The notes beneath the pieces are model-generated. The model saw nothing but the letters and a program-made list of their open reading frames with translations, searched no databases and was not told where the DNA came from. Position numbers and translations under genes: made by a program. A stretch of 64,000 nt of DNA from contig NZ_CP038636.1 in assembly GCF_004768545.1 (NCBI RefSeq), positions 744,001 to 808,000 on the forward strand, written 5' to 3'. This DNA is from Cupriavidus oxalaticus. GTDB taxonomy: Bacteria > Pseudomonadota > Gammaproteobacteria > Burkholderiales > Burkholderiaceae. Below, piece after piece: positions 17,503 through 26,655 of the stretch; position 1 is the stretch's first letter, and the number at the start of each line of letters is the position of its first letter.

Positions 17503-18725
17503 ATGGAACTGCTCCCGCTCCCACCTTCGGACGGCCCGGCCGCCTCGCTCCCGACCCCGCTGGAGCGCCTGCGCGTGCCTCCGGCACTATCCGGCGCGGC
17601 CGGCAGCAACCGCGCCCCCGCCAGCGCCACCCGCATCGCCGCCGCCGATGATCTTGCCGCCGCCACCGCCTGGCTCGCGCGCTATGCCGACAGCGCGGCG
17701 ACCCTGGCTGCCTACCGACGCGAGGTCGAGCGATTGATTCTGTGGGCGGTGCTGCAGCTCGGCAAGCCACTGTCTTCGCTCACGCACGAGGATCTGCTCG
17801 CGTATGAGCGCTTCCTGTCCGACCCGCAACCGGCCGCGCGCTGGGTGCTCGCCGGCAACAAGAAGCTCGCGCGCAACCATCCGGACTGGCGCCCGTTTGC
17901 CGGACCGTTGTCGCCCGGCAGCGTGCGCCAGGCGCTGGTGATCCTGAACGCGCTGTTCGCGTGGATGACCGAGGCGGGCTATCTGGGGCCGGCAACCCGC
18001 TCGCCCTCGCCCGCCGCCGGCGCGCGCCCACCCAGGCGCGCATCACCCGTTATCTGAGCCACGAACTGTGGGAGACGGTCAAGGAGACGGTCGCTGGGAT
18101 GCCGACCGAGACCGTGCGGGAACGGCTGCACGCGGCACGCTGCCGCTGGGTGCTGAGCGTGCTCTATCTGGGCGGGTTACGGGCGTCGGAGCTGACCGCG
18201 ACCACGATGGGCGCGTTTTTCTGCCGCCGGGATGCCCAGGGCATTGAGCGCTGGTGGCTGGAGGTGACCGGCAAGGGCAGCAAGACCCGACTGGTGCCGG
18301 CAACTGACGAATTGATTGCAGAACTAGCGCGCTACCGCCGCGCCCACGAGTTGGCGCCTACCCCGCAGTTCGGGGAGACGCGTCCATTGGTGCTGCCGGT
18401 GATTGGAAGCGGCGAGAAAGCGCTGTCACGCGGCGCTTTGCACCTGATCCTGAAAGAGGTGTTTGGCATGGCCGCGGCGCGCCTGCGGGCGCGCGGACCA
18501 GAATGGGAGGCGCAAGCCGCAGTGCTGGCCAGCGCCTCGGCGCACTGGCTGCGCCACACCGCGGGTTCGCACATGACCGACCAGCAGGTCGACCTGCGCT
18601 TTGTGCGCGACAACTTCGGGCACAGTTCGCTGTCGACGACGAGCGGGTACTTGCACAGCGAAGAAGATGCCCGGCATGAAGCCACGCAGGAGCGGCATCG
18701 GATCGGCTGGGGCACCGAGAAATAA
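17503..18725 (+). pseudogene. Tyrosine recombinase/integrase, disrupted by a frameshift
   Basis: The N-terminal core-binding domain (LARYADSAATLAAYRREVER, then GSVRQALVILNALFAWMTEA) is read from ATG 17503 to about 17985. Past GYLG the frame shifts by one, and the catalytic domain continues from AGNPLALARRRRAPTQ to the stop at 18725. All catalytic residues are present: Arg in GGLRASEL, Lys in TGKGSKTR, His-x-x-Arg in HWLRHTAG, His in NFGHSS and Tyr in TSGYLHSEED. Only one base separates this from a full ~407-residue phage-type integrase. Most likely it is a recently dead gene. A sequencing error or two separately translated pieces are possible. Confidence 0.8.
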
Positions 18726-18852
18726 GCTTGCAACATGGCGGCTCGAGAGCGAACAATAGCGAAAAGCATTGATGAAAACCCTTCATCATTGCCTAAATGC
18801 CGCGACGGCATACCGCCCGCTGCTATCCGAAGGCTTCGAGTAGACAACTTCC

Positions 18853-19761
18853 ATGCCCCGCCATAACTTCAACGACCTGCTGGCATTGATCACTGTCGCG
18901 AAGGAGCAAAGCTTCACGCGCGCGGCGGCCAAACTCGGCGTTACACAGTCGGCGCTGAGCCATACCATTAGCAGCCTCGAAGCCAGGCTTGGCGTGCGGC
19001 TGCTGACCCGAACCACGCGCAGCGTGTCCACGACCGACGCGGGCGAATGGCTGATTCGCTCCCTGGGCCCGAAGTTCGAAGAGATCGAAGCCGACCTGTC
19101 CGCGGTGGCGGAACTCGGCGAACGGCCGGCTGGCACGATACGCATCACCGCGGTCGACCATCCGATCGACGCTATCATCTGGCCGCGCCTGGCGAAAGTA
19201 CTACCGCAATACCCTGAGCTGAACGTCGAACTGACTGTCGACTATGGCCTCACCAATATCGTCGGCGAACGCTACGACATTGGCGTGCGCTTTGGCGACC
19301 AGATCGAGAAGGACATGATCGCGGTCCGCATCAGCCCCGATGTGAAAATGGCCATCGTTGGCGCCCCCGCCTACTTCAAGGGCCACGACAAGCCTGCCAC
19401 GCCGCGTGACCTGCTGGACCAGCGCTGCATCAACCTGCGGCTTGCGACGAGCGGCGGCCTCTATGCCTGGGAACTGGCAAAGGGTGCAAAGAAACTGCAG
19501 GCGCGCGTCGAGGGCCAGCTCATTTGCAACAGCGTCAACCAGATGCTGAACGCCGCCCTGGACGGATTCGGGCTGACGTTCCTGCCCTATCCGCTGGTCC
19601 AGCCGTATGTGGAGGCCGGCCGCCTCGTCCGTGTCATGGACGACTGGTGCCCGACCTTCCCCGGCTATCACGCGTTCTACCCAAGCCGCCGCCAGTCTTC
19701 GCGCGCCTTGAAGATTGTCATCGACGCGATCCGGTATCGCCCCGAAAGCGCACGCCGCTAG
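18853..19761 (+). CDS. LysR-type transcriptional regulator
   Basis: A 302-residue protein with an N-terminal winged helix-turn-helix (residues ~5-65, SFTRAAAKLGVTQSALSHTI) and a C-terminal type 2 periplasmic-binding-like effector domain. It belongs to the same subfamily as the regulator at 25640, with which it shares LEARLGVRLLTRTTRSVSTT. The gene is convergent with the molybdenum hydroxylase operon and overlaps its stop by 4 nt, so their link is by location only. It is the first gene right of the recombinase and probably marks the return to ordinary replicon DNA. Confidence 0.92.
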   Translation: MPRHNFNDLLALITVAKEQSFTRAAAKLGVTQSALSHTISSLEARLGVRLLTRTTRSVSTTDAGEWLIRSLGPKFEEIEADLSAVAELGERPAGTIRITAVDHPIDAIIWPRLAKVLPQYPELNVELTVDYGLTNIVGERYDIGVRFGDQIEKDMIAVRISPDVKMAIVGAPAYFKGHDKPATPRDLLDQRCINLRLATSGGLYAWELAKGAKKLQARVEGQLICNSVNQMLNAALDGFGLTFLPYPLVQPYVEAGRLVRVMDDWCPTFPGYHAFYPSRRQSSRALKIVIDAIRYRPESARR

Positions 19762-22064
19762 GCCTGCGCAAGCTGGTCGCGGATCGGCAGCGAGCGGATC
19801 CGCTTGCCCGTGGCCGCAAAAATTGCATTGCACAGCGCAGGCGCCACCGGCGGCACCGGTGGCTCGCCGACGCCGCCTGGCGGCACGTCGAAATCACCGC
19901 CGACCAGCCACGTGTGGATGGCACGCGGCGCCATATGCGAGCGCAAGAGCTCGAAGTCGTGGAAATTGCTCTGCTGCACGCGGCCTTGCTGGAACGAGAT
20001 CTCGCCAAGCATGGCAAGGCTCACGCCCATCACGCAACCGCCCTCCACTTGCGATCGGATGCGCTCCGGGTTGACCTGCGGACCACAGTCGATTGCCATA
20101 TCGACACGCGGGATCGAGAGCTGGCCTTTGGCATCGACGGCGACTTCGACGACGGTCGCCACATACGTGACGAAGCTGTATGCCATGGCGATACCCAGGC
20201 CATGGCCTTTCGGCAGCTTGCGACCCCAGCCGGCCCGCCGCGCGGCTTCCTCGATCACCCGCCGCATGCGGCCGGTGTCGAGTGGATACAGGTCCGGCGA
20301 TTCGCTGTAGTTCCAGTTGTCAGATAGGGTCGCAGGATCGATCTTCCGCGGCGGCCCGATCAGCTCCAGCAAGTAGTCTTTCGGGTCCCTGCCGGCCTGG
20401 TGCGCGAGTTCGGCGACAAAGCTCTGCACGGCAAAGGCGTGCGGAATGTTTGACACCGAACGGAACCAGCCGATGCGCGTGTGCGCCGGCACATCGGCCG
20501 ACTCCAGCCGGATCGACGGGATCTGGAACGGGATGTTGATGGCCGTCATCGCCGCCTCGAACGCGGCCTTGCCTTGCGCGCCGACCCTGAACGTGGAGGC
20601 GATGGTGGGGGCGGCGGACCGGTGAAGCCATGCTGCAGGCTTGCCCCTGGCATCCAGCACCGACTCCATGCGCTCGACCGATACCGTGTGGTAGTAGTCA
20701 TGACGGATATCATCGTCACGCGTCCATTGCAGCTTGACTGGCGTACCACCCATCGCCTTGGAAACAAGCGCCGCTTCGGAGATGAAGTCTGCCATCGACT
20801 TGCGGCCGAACCCGCCGCCCAGCAACGTCAGGTGCAAGGTCACATCCTTCGCCTCGAGCCCGACATGCTTGGCCACGCTTTCCAGGGCGCCCTGCGGCGC
20901 CTGCGACGGCGCCCAGATCTCGCATTTGCCATCGACGAAGCGCGCCGTGGCCACCGGTGTTTCCATCGACGCGTGGGCTAGATGGGGGATGTAGTACTCG
21001 GCCGAAACCTTGCGCCGGCCGTTGGTAGACGATAGCGCTGCCACGGCATCGCCATTGTTGCGCAACGCCTTGCCGGGCTGGCGCGCCGCCGTCTCCAGGG
21101 TACGCCGGAACGCGCCAGATTCGTAGCCTGCGTTCGCGCCATCATCCCATTCGAGCTTGAGCGCGGCGCGCCCCCGCATTGCCGCCCAGGTATTCGTCGC
21201 CACCACGGCAACGCCCCCAACGGGGTTGAACAGCGGCGGACCGTCGTAGCCCTTCAGTTCGACGACGCGCAACACGCCGGGTACTTTCATGGCGTCGGCG
21301 CTGTCGACCTTGCGCAGCTTGCCGCCGTACACGGGCGGCCGCGCCATGACAGCGTAGACCATGCCGGGGAGCCGTACGTCGATGCCGTAGGTGGCCTTGC
21401 CCTGCGCAATATCGCGGCTGTCGGTCGGTACGATCTTGCCCTTGCCGATATAGCGGAACGCGTCGGGCTGCTTGAGCCGGAGTTGGCTGGGCTGCGGCAC
21501 CGGCTGCCGCATGGCGGCTTCAGCCAATTCACCGTAGCCGAGCCGACGGCCCGTTGGCAGATGAATGACTTCGTGGTTGCGCGCCCGCACCTCGGTCGCC
21601 GGCACTTTCCACTGGCCGGCGGCGGCGGCTTCGAGCATTTGGCGCGCCGACGCGCCCACGCGGCGCATCGGCGCCAGAAAATGCCGCATGCTGCGCGAAC
21701 CGTCCACGTTCTGGCTGCCATAGCGTGCCTCGTTCGCGTCGGCCTGCACGATCTTAACGCGGCGCCAGTCGGCTTCCATCTCGTCTGCCACCACCATCGG
21801 CAGGCTGGTCCGCACGCCGGTGCCCATCTCGGCGCGATGCGCGACGATCGTCACGGTGCCGTCGCGCGCGAGCGACACGAAGACCAGCGGGTTGTCCACC
21901 ACGCCGCCCGGCATCGAGGCGGCGCCGTACTTCTTCTCCCCTTCAGCGGCATCGGCCTTTGCGATCAGGCCGCCGAACTGAACAGACAACGCAAACGCCG
22001 CGCCGGCCTGCAAAAGACGGCGGCGAGCCGGTTGCGCCAACAGCTGAATATCGGTGCGCGTCAT
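19758..22064 (-). CDS. Molybdopterin-binding large subunit of an IorAB-type hydroxylase (xanthine dehydrogenase family)
   Basis: A 768-residue protein whose ATG at 22064 overlaps the small-subunit stop by 4 nt. A Tat-type signal is visible at ~13-40 (RRRLLQAGAAFALSV), as in isoquinoline 1-oxidoreductase beta subunits, implying periplasmic export with bound cofactor. GGGFGRKSMADF binds molybdopterin, and QVEGGCVMGVS contains the expected catalytic Glu. Family members hydroxylate N-heterocycles or oxidise aldehydes using water oxygen. The substrate is unknown. No cytochrome subunit is encoded nearby, so the electron acceptor is not evident. Confidence 0.88.
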   Translation of the reverse strand: MTRTDIQLLAQPARRRLLQAGAAFALSVQFGGLIAKADAAEGEKKYGAASMPGGVVDNPLVFVSLARDGTVTIVAHRAEMGTGVRTSLPMVVADEMEADWRRVKIVQADANEARYGSQNVDGSRSMRHFLAPMRRVGASARQMLEAAAAGQWKVPATEVRARNHEVIHLPTGRRLGYGELAEAAMRQPVPQPSQLRLKQPDAFRYIGKGKIVPTDSRDIAQGKATYGIDVRLPGMVYAVMARPPVYGGKLRKVDSADAMKVPGVLRVVELKGYDGPPLFNPVGGVAVVATNTWAAMRGRAALKLEWDDGANAGYESGAFRRTLETAARQPGKALRNNGDAVAALSSTNGRRKVSAEYYIPHLAHASMETPVATARFVDGKCEIWAPSQAPQGALESVAKHVGLEAKDVTLHLTLLGGGFGRKSMADFISEAALVSKAMGGTPVKLQWTRDDDIRHDYYHTVSVERMESVLDARGKPAAWLHRSAAPTIASTFRVGAQGKAAFEAAMTAINIPFQIPSIRLESADVPAHTRIGWFRSVSNIPHAFAVQSFVAELAHQAGRDPKDYLLELIGPPRKIDPATLSDNWNYSESPDLYPLDTGRMRRVIEEAARRAGWGRKLPKGHGLGIAMAYSFVTYVATVVEVAVDAKGQLSIPRVDMAIDCGPQVNPERIRSQVEGGCVMGVSLAMLGEISFQQGRVQQSNFHDFELLRSHMAPRAIHTWLVGGDFDVPPGGVGEPPVPPVAPALCNAIFAATGKRIRSLPIRDQLAQA

Positions 22065-22549
22065 GCCCTGGCCCCCGACTTGTTGCCCTGGAGCCGTGAC
22101 GATGCCAGCCGCACGGCGGCATTGATGCGGGTATAGGTACCGCATCGGCAGAGATTGCCGCTCATCGCGGCGACGATCTGCGCGTCGGTCGGCTTTGGAT
22201 TGCTTTTCAGCAGCGCGGTCGCCGTCATGATCTGGCCCGCCTGGCAGTAGCCGCACTGCGCCACGCCGAGCTCTACCCACGCGTCCTGCACGGCCTTGCC
22301 CACCCGATCCGCATCCATCGCTTCGATCGTGCGCACGGCCTTCCCGCCCACCGCGGAAATCGGCGTCACACAGGAGCGCACCGCCTGTCCGTCGACGTGG
22401 ACGGTACAGGCGCCGCACAGCGCCATGCCACATCCGAATTTCGTGCCCGTAAAGCCCAACGCATCACGGAGCGTCCACAGCAATGGGGTATCGGGGGACA
22501 GGTCGACATCATGAACCTGACCATTGATCTTGAGCGATGTCATCGGCAA
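22061..22549 (-). CDS. 2Fe-2S small subunit of an IorAB-type hydroxylase
   Basis: A 162-residue protein with an N-terminal plant-ferredoxin 2Fe-2S fold (KFGCGMALCGACTVHVDG, plus Cys in VRSCVTP) and a C-terminal helical 2Fe-2S domain (QCGYCQAGQIM and GNLCRCGTYTRI). It passes electrons from the molybdenum centre of the large subunit encoded immediately downstream. Length is normal. The start could also be Met 3. The 215-bp gap to the divergent MFS gene contains several TTCATGAA-like elements that may be regulatory. Confidence 0.9.
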   Translation of the reverse strand: MPMTSLKINGQVHDVDLSPDTPLLWTLRDALGFTGTKFGCGMALCGACTVHVDGQAVRSCVTPISAVGGKAVRTIEAMDADRVGKAVQDAWVELGVAQCGYCQAGQIMTATALLKSNPKPTDAQIVAAMSGNLCRCGTYTRINAAVRLASSRLQGNKSGARA

Positions 22550-22764
22550 TTACGTGGCTGAAGTTCGCGGGATGGTAGCGGAAAAGCGCGGCCCGATTAA
22601 TGTGCCGGTCCTGCATACGCTTATGAATCCTCTTCATGAATGCGCAACCTCCGGCACGTCGATGGAGCGGAGTCTGCCATAGGGTGTTCATGAGTGCATT
22701 TCATAAAGGCTTTGAGTATTCATGATCTAGGCGGGTGCGCCATTTCTTAGCAAGATGTCGCACC

Positions 22765-24051
22765 ATGGAAAAATCAGTTCTTCATCAAGCCAGCGCCACC
22801 CCGCGCAATATCGGCCTGGACGCAGTTGCTGCTCCCCGCGTTTCGTCCGCTTCCGCACATCAGACCCCTACTCCGCGGGCGTACTGGAGTGGGGTCTTCG
22901 CAATGACGCTCTGCGTCTTTGCTTTGATCGCCTCCGAGTTCATGCCGGTCAGCCTGCTGACCCCGATGGCTGCCGACCTGCATGTGACGGAAGGGATGGC
23001 AGGCCAGGGCATCGCCATCTCCGGTGCTTTTGCCGTCATCACGAGCCTTTTCATCTCTGCCCTGGCCGGCAACATGAACCGGAAGACCCTGCTGCTTGGC
23101 CTCACAGGCGTGATGGCATTGTCCGGCGCCATCATCGCGTTGGCACCGACGTACCTCGCTTACATGACCGGACGCGCGTTGATCGGTGTGGTCGTGGGCG
23201 GGTTCTGGTCGATGTCGGCTGCCACAGCCATGCGGCTGGTGCCGGCCCACCAGGTGGCACGGGCGCTGGCCGTGTTCAATGGCGGCAATGCACTGGCCAC
23301 GGTCGTCGCCGCGCCGCTGGGCAGCTATCTCGGCGCGGTCGTTGGATGGCGCGGAGCCTTCTACTGCCTCGTACCCGTTGCCCTGCTCGCGCTCGCATGG
23401 CAATGGTTCAGCCTGCCTGCCATGCCAGTGCAATCTCGTCACGCCGGCCAGGGCAATCCGTTCGCACACCTGCGGCGGCCGGTTGTGGCATTAGGCATGC
23501 TCTCGGCCGGCGTGTTTTTCATGGGCCAGTTCACGCTGTTCACCTATATCAGGCCCTTCCTAGAAACGGTGACGCGGGTCGATGCTGCGGCGCTCTCCCT
23601 GATCCTGCTTGTCATGGGTGTGGCGGGCTTCGTCGGCACCTCTCTGATCGGCACTGTGCTAAGACGCGGGTTCTACGCCACGCTGATTGCCATCCCTTTG
23701 TCGATGGCGGTCATTGTGCTAGCGTTAATCGCTTTCGGCCATCAAGCGGGTGCCGTCATCGCGCTGCTGGGGCTCTGGGGGCTGGTCGCGACGGCCGCAC
23801 CCGTCGGATGGTGGAGCTGGATCACCCGGACGTTTCCCCACCACGCCGAGGTCGGTGGCGGGCTCATGGTTGCCGTCGTCCAGCTCTCGATTGCGATTGG
23901 CTCCACAGTCGGCGGCTTGCTGTTTGACACGCTTGGTTATCAAAGCACGCTTGAAGCGAGTGCAGCGATGTTACTCATTGCCGCCGGACTGACCCATCTG
24001 ACTTCCCGCTCCGAAGCGGCGCAAGCGCCTGAGCGCTCACTTCACCAGTAA
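22765..24051 (+). CDS. MFS transporter (DHA1/AraJ-like efflux)
   Basis: About 428 residues with 12 predicted membrane helices, the first beginning near residue 40 (VFAMTLCVFALIASEFMPVS). The motif SEFMPVSLLTPMAADL is characteristic of the AraJ/SotB-type sugar and drug exporters. I chose ATG 22765; a GTG at 22735 would add ten residues. It diverges from the IorAB operon, so it may export its substrate or product. It is convergent with the CMD-family gene downstream. Confidence 0.88.
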   Translation: MEKSVLHQASATPRNIGLDAVAAPRVSSASAHQTPTPRAYWSGVFAMTLCVFALIASEFMPVSLLTPMAADLHVTEGMAGQGIAISGAFAVITSLFISALAGNMNRKTLLLGLTGVMALSGAIIALAPTYLAYMTGRALIGVVVGGFWSMSAATAMRLVPAHQVARALAVFNGGNALATVVAAPLGSYLGAVVGWRGAFYCLVPVALLALAWQWFSLPAMPVQSRHAGQGNPFAHLRRPVVALGMLSAGVFFMGQFTLFTYIRPFLETVTRVDAAALSLILLVMGVAGFVGTSLIGTVLRRGFYATLIAIPLSMAVIVLALIAFGHQAGAVIALLGLWGLVATAAPVGWWSWITRTFPHHAEVGGGLMVAVVQLSIAIGSTVGGLLFDTLGYQSTLEASAAMLLIAAGLTHLTSRSEAAQAPERSLHQ

Positions 24052-24253
24052 ATTCCTGCATGACCATCGAAGCGTTGGCGCCTATGCCTAACGGCAGACG
24101 GCTACAACCTGCATACTTTCACGAACATGAAATAATGGTCTTCGCCTGCAAAACAGCATTGTCTGTCAGGGTGCTCCGTTGGCGATTAATTGCATTTTGG
24201 AGGTCTTGAAAGGAAGCTCACGAGAGCAGATCGTACCGACGCTGTGTCCGAAC

Positions 24254-25063
24254 TCACGACGATCCCGATAACTGGACCAGGTGCCGCTCCAGCGCGGCCT
24301 GCGCACGACGAGCGCTATCGGCATCCACGTTATCGCCCAGGACCTGGACTAGCTGCCGCAACTGGCCCGCCGTGAGGCCCACGTTCATGCTGATACGCAT
24401 ATGTGCCTGCAATTGCGATTCAGCCCCCGGCAAAGCGGAAAGCATACCCACCGTCGCCAGTTCGCGGCTTTGCCAGTCGAGGTTGTCGCGCTCGAAGATA
24501 TCGCCAAACAAGTGGGTCTTCAGATATTCGTCAATGGCAGGAGCGAATTCAAACAGCGCGCCCCTGACCGGGGCGCCAGACAACTTGGTCTGGTTGGCCG
24601 TTCCTGCAATCAGTAACGCATCGCCCTTGGGCACGGCACGGCTCGGGTCTGAGCCGGGCACGTCGTGGACGCCCCGCTGCTTGCGCGCGTCAAGCACCTT
24701 CATCAACTCAGCCAGGGCATTGAGGCTGCGCGGGAAACCGGCGTAAGCGTAGAGCTGCACCAGGATTTCCTTTGCCTCACTCACCGTCAAACCCGAGTCA
24801 AGACCCCGATTCAATGCCGCGTTCAGCCTTGCGATGTCGCCTGCAGCACCGAATGCAGCAATAGGGACGATGGCTTGTTGCCGCGCCGTAAGCGTTTCAG
24901 ATGCGCTTGGCGCGCGACTTTGGGGAGCATTCAAAGCTGGACCCTCCTGCGCATTAGCGACTACGGGTATCAGCGTAGTGATCATGCCGAAGCCCATGGC
25001 GACCGCAAGCACGGAGCCCCTGCAGCATATTTTCTGCGGCTTAGCGCGCGTGATATTGCTCAT
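24254..25063 (-). CDS. Carboxymuconolactone decarboxylase family protein, exported
   Basis: A 269-residue protein from ATG 25063, overlapping the end of the cupin gene by 23 nt. Residues ~15-37 form a signal peptide (SVLAVAMGFGMITTLIPVVA then NAQ). Two CMD/AhpD-like helical repeats follow (QQAIVPIAAFGAAGDIARLN, then QSRELATVGMLSALPGAE). No CxxC pair is present, so peroxidase activity of the AhpD type is unlikely. Cupin plus CMD pairs of this kind are common in proteobacteria and are often controlled by a divergent LysR, as here. The reaction is unknown. Confidence 0.85.
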   Translation of the reverse strand: MSNITRAKPQKICCRGSVLAVAMGFGMITTLIPVVANAQEGPALNAPQSRAPSASETLTARQQAIVPIAAFGAAGDIARLNAALNRGLDSGLTVSEAKEILVQLYAYAGFPRSLNALAELMKVLDARKQRGVHDVPGSDPSRAVPKGDALLIAGTANQTKLSGAPVRGALFEFAPAIDEYLKTHLFGDIFERDNLDWQSRELATVGMLSALPGAESQLQAHMRISMNVGLTAGQLRQLVQVLGDNVDADSARRAQAALERHLVQLSGSS

Positions 25064-25541
25064 CGCTGACTTTCTCCATCCACGTGACATTTTTCCCATC
25101 CACGGTGCCGGTAACAGCCAGGTGCGTCATCGCCGTGGCAGCGGCTGCGCCGTGCCAATGCTTGACGCCTGGCGGACACCAGACCACGTCGCCGGGACGG
25201 ATTTCCTGAACAGGTTTGCCCCATTCTTGCGTGAGTCCCACCCCAGACACCATCACCAGGCGTTGCCCGGCTGGGTGCGTGTGCCACGCCGAGCGTGCAG
25301 CCGGCTCGAACGTCACCAGACTGCCCGAAGCATTGATGTTTTTGTCGGCGGGCCAGACCGGATCAATCCTTGCGCGGCCCGTAAAGTAATCGGCCGGGCC
25401 TACCGTCGACGCCTGGCTCCCGGCTCGGGCAATTTGCTGGCTCACCGCGTTCGCTTGCGTGGTTATCTGCGGATCCGCGGCGCAAGCTACGGCGGCCTGG
25501 CCGGCAGTGACCAGCAGTGTGGCTTTCAGAAGGTTGGGCAT
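25041..25541 (-). CDS. Exported cupin-domain protein
   Basis: A 166-residue protein from ATG 25541, with a signal peptide at 1-21 (LLKATLLVTAGQAAVACA). The cupin core has the metal ligands HTHPAGQRLV and PGVKHWHGA, the usual His-x-His and His motifs. WCPPGVKHWHGAAAATAMTH is typical of small periplasmic or outer-facing cupins linked to CMD proteins. The gene is first in a two-gene unit with the CMD protein and lies 98 bp from the divergent LysR gene, which most likely regulates it. Confidence 0.9.
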   Translation of the reverse strand: MPNLLKATLLVTAGQAAVACAADPQITTQANAVSQQIARAGSQASTVGPADYFTGRARIDPVWPADKNINASGSLVTFEPAARSAWHTHPAGQRLVMVSGVGLTQEWGKPVQEIRPGDVVWCPPGVKHWHGAAAATAMTHLAVTGTVDGKNVTWMEKVSDEQYHAR

Positions 25542-25639
25542 TCTTATCTCGAAAAATGACGATCGATACAACTGTATGGGCCGATTGATTGGTTGAGAAG
25601 ACTGTAAAATCAGAACACGCTTGTGTGTGAGATTCACCA

Positions 25640-26602
25640 ATGTCCAAGGAAAACCTCAACGACTTGCAGGCCTTCGTTGCCGTGGCGCGTGAGTGCAGCT
25701 TCACGCGAGCCGCCGCGAAACTGGGATTGTCCCGTTCGGCGCTAAGCCATGCGATGCTAGCTTTGGAAGCTCGCCTGGGCGTGCGATTGCTCACACGCAC
25801 CACCCGCAGCGTCTCGACGACGGAAGCGGGTGCGCGATTGCTGAACGCACTGGCGCCGCGGCTGGATGAGATAGAACAGGAACTAAGCTCGCTCAGTGCC
25901 ATGCGGGATAAGCCGGCAGGTACGGTCCGCATCACAGCCCATGACCACTCCATCGCGACGGCGCTCTGGCCCCGACTGCAGCCGCTGTTGCTGCAATATC
26001 CAGACATTGAAATCGAGTTCAGCGTCGACTACGGCTTCACGGACATCGCCGCGAATCGCTTCGACGCTGGCGTCCGTACGGGGAACCGCGTGGACAAGGA
26101 CATGGTTGCCGTGCGTATCGCGCCGGACTTGCGCATGGCCGTGGCCGCCTCGCCCGAATATCTGGCCGGCAAGGCTATTCCAGCCACGCCGCACGACCTG
26201 ACCCAGCATCGGTGTATCAATCTACGTCTTCCAACTCATGGCGGCCTGTATGCCTGGGACTTCGAGCGTGATGGACAGGCACTCAACGTGCGAGTAAGTG
26301 GTCAGACAGTGTTCAATAACACCTTTCTGATGTTGCAGGCGGCACTAGACGGCATGGGGTTCGCTTATGTGCCCTTGGACCTGATGGCGCCTCATATCCA
26401 GACTGGAAGGCTCGTGCCGGTGCTTGAGGAGTGGTGGCCACTGTTTCCGGGCTATCACCTTTACTACGCCAGCCGCCGTCACATCTCGCCGGCGCTCGCA
26501 CTCGTCATTGAAGCGCTGCGTTATCGAGAAGACGAACTCAGGGAGACGGTCGTGTTAGCAGCCAAAGAAAAAGAGCCCAAGCCTTCTGGCCCGGGCCCCT
26601 AA
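25640..26602 (+). CDS. LysR-type transcriptional regulator
   Basis: A 320-residue protein with an N-terminal helix-turn-helix (SFTRAAAKLGLSRSALSHAM) and a LysR substrate-binding domain. It is closely related to the LysR protein at 18853 throughout, including GGLYAW and FPGYHLYYASRR. Divergent from the cupin/CMD operon with a 98-bp gap, it is the probable regulator of that unit. The C-terminus has a short Lys/Glu/Pro tail absent from the other copy. It ends directly at a terminator-like hairpin. Confidence 0.93.
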   Translation: MSKENLNDLQAFVAVARECSFTRAAAKLGLSRSALSHAMLALEARLGVRLLTRTTRSVSTTEAGARLLNALAPRLDEIEQELSSLSAMRDKPAGTVRITAHDHSIATALWPRLQPLLLQYPDIEIEFSVDYGFTDIAANRFDAGVRTGNRVDKDMVAVRIAPDLRMAVAASPEYLAGKAIPATPHDLTQHRCINLRLPTHGGLYAWDFERDGQALNVRVSGQTVFNNTFLMLQAALDGMGFAYVPLDLMAPHIQTGRLVPVLEEWWPLFPGYHLYYASRRHISPALALVIEALRYREDELRETVVLAAKEKEPKPSGPGP

Positions 26603-26620
26603 GTCCTGGAGGACTTTATT
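26601..26620. terminator. Hairpin between convergent lysR and porin genes
   Basis: AAGTCC and GGACTT form a perfect 6-bp stem with a TGGA loop followed by TATT, beginning inside the lysR stop codon and 36 bp from the porin stop. It may serve both strands. Confidence 0.55.
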
Positions 26621-26655
26621 CCCCCGGATGGAGACACTGATCTGACTCGCCCTGC

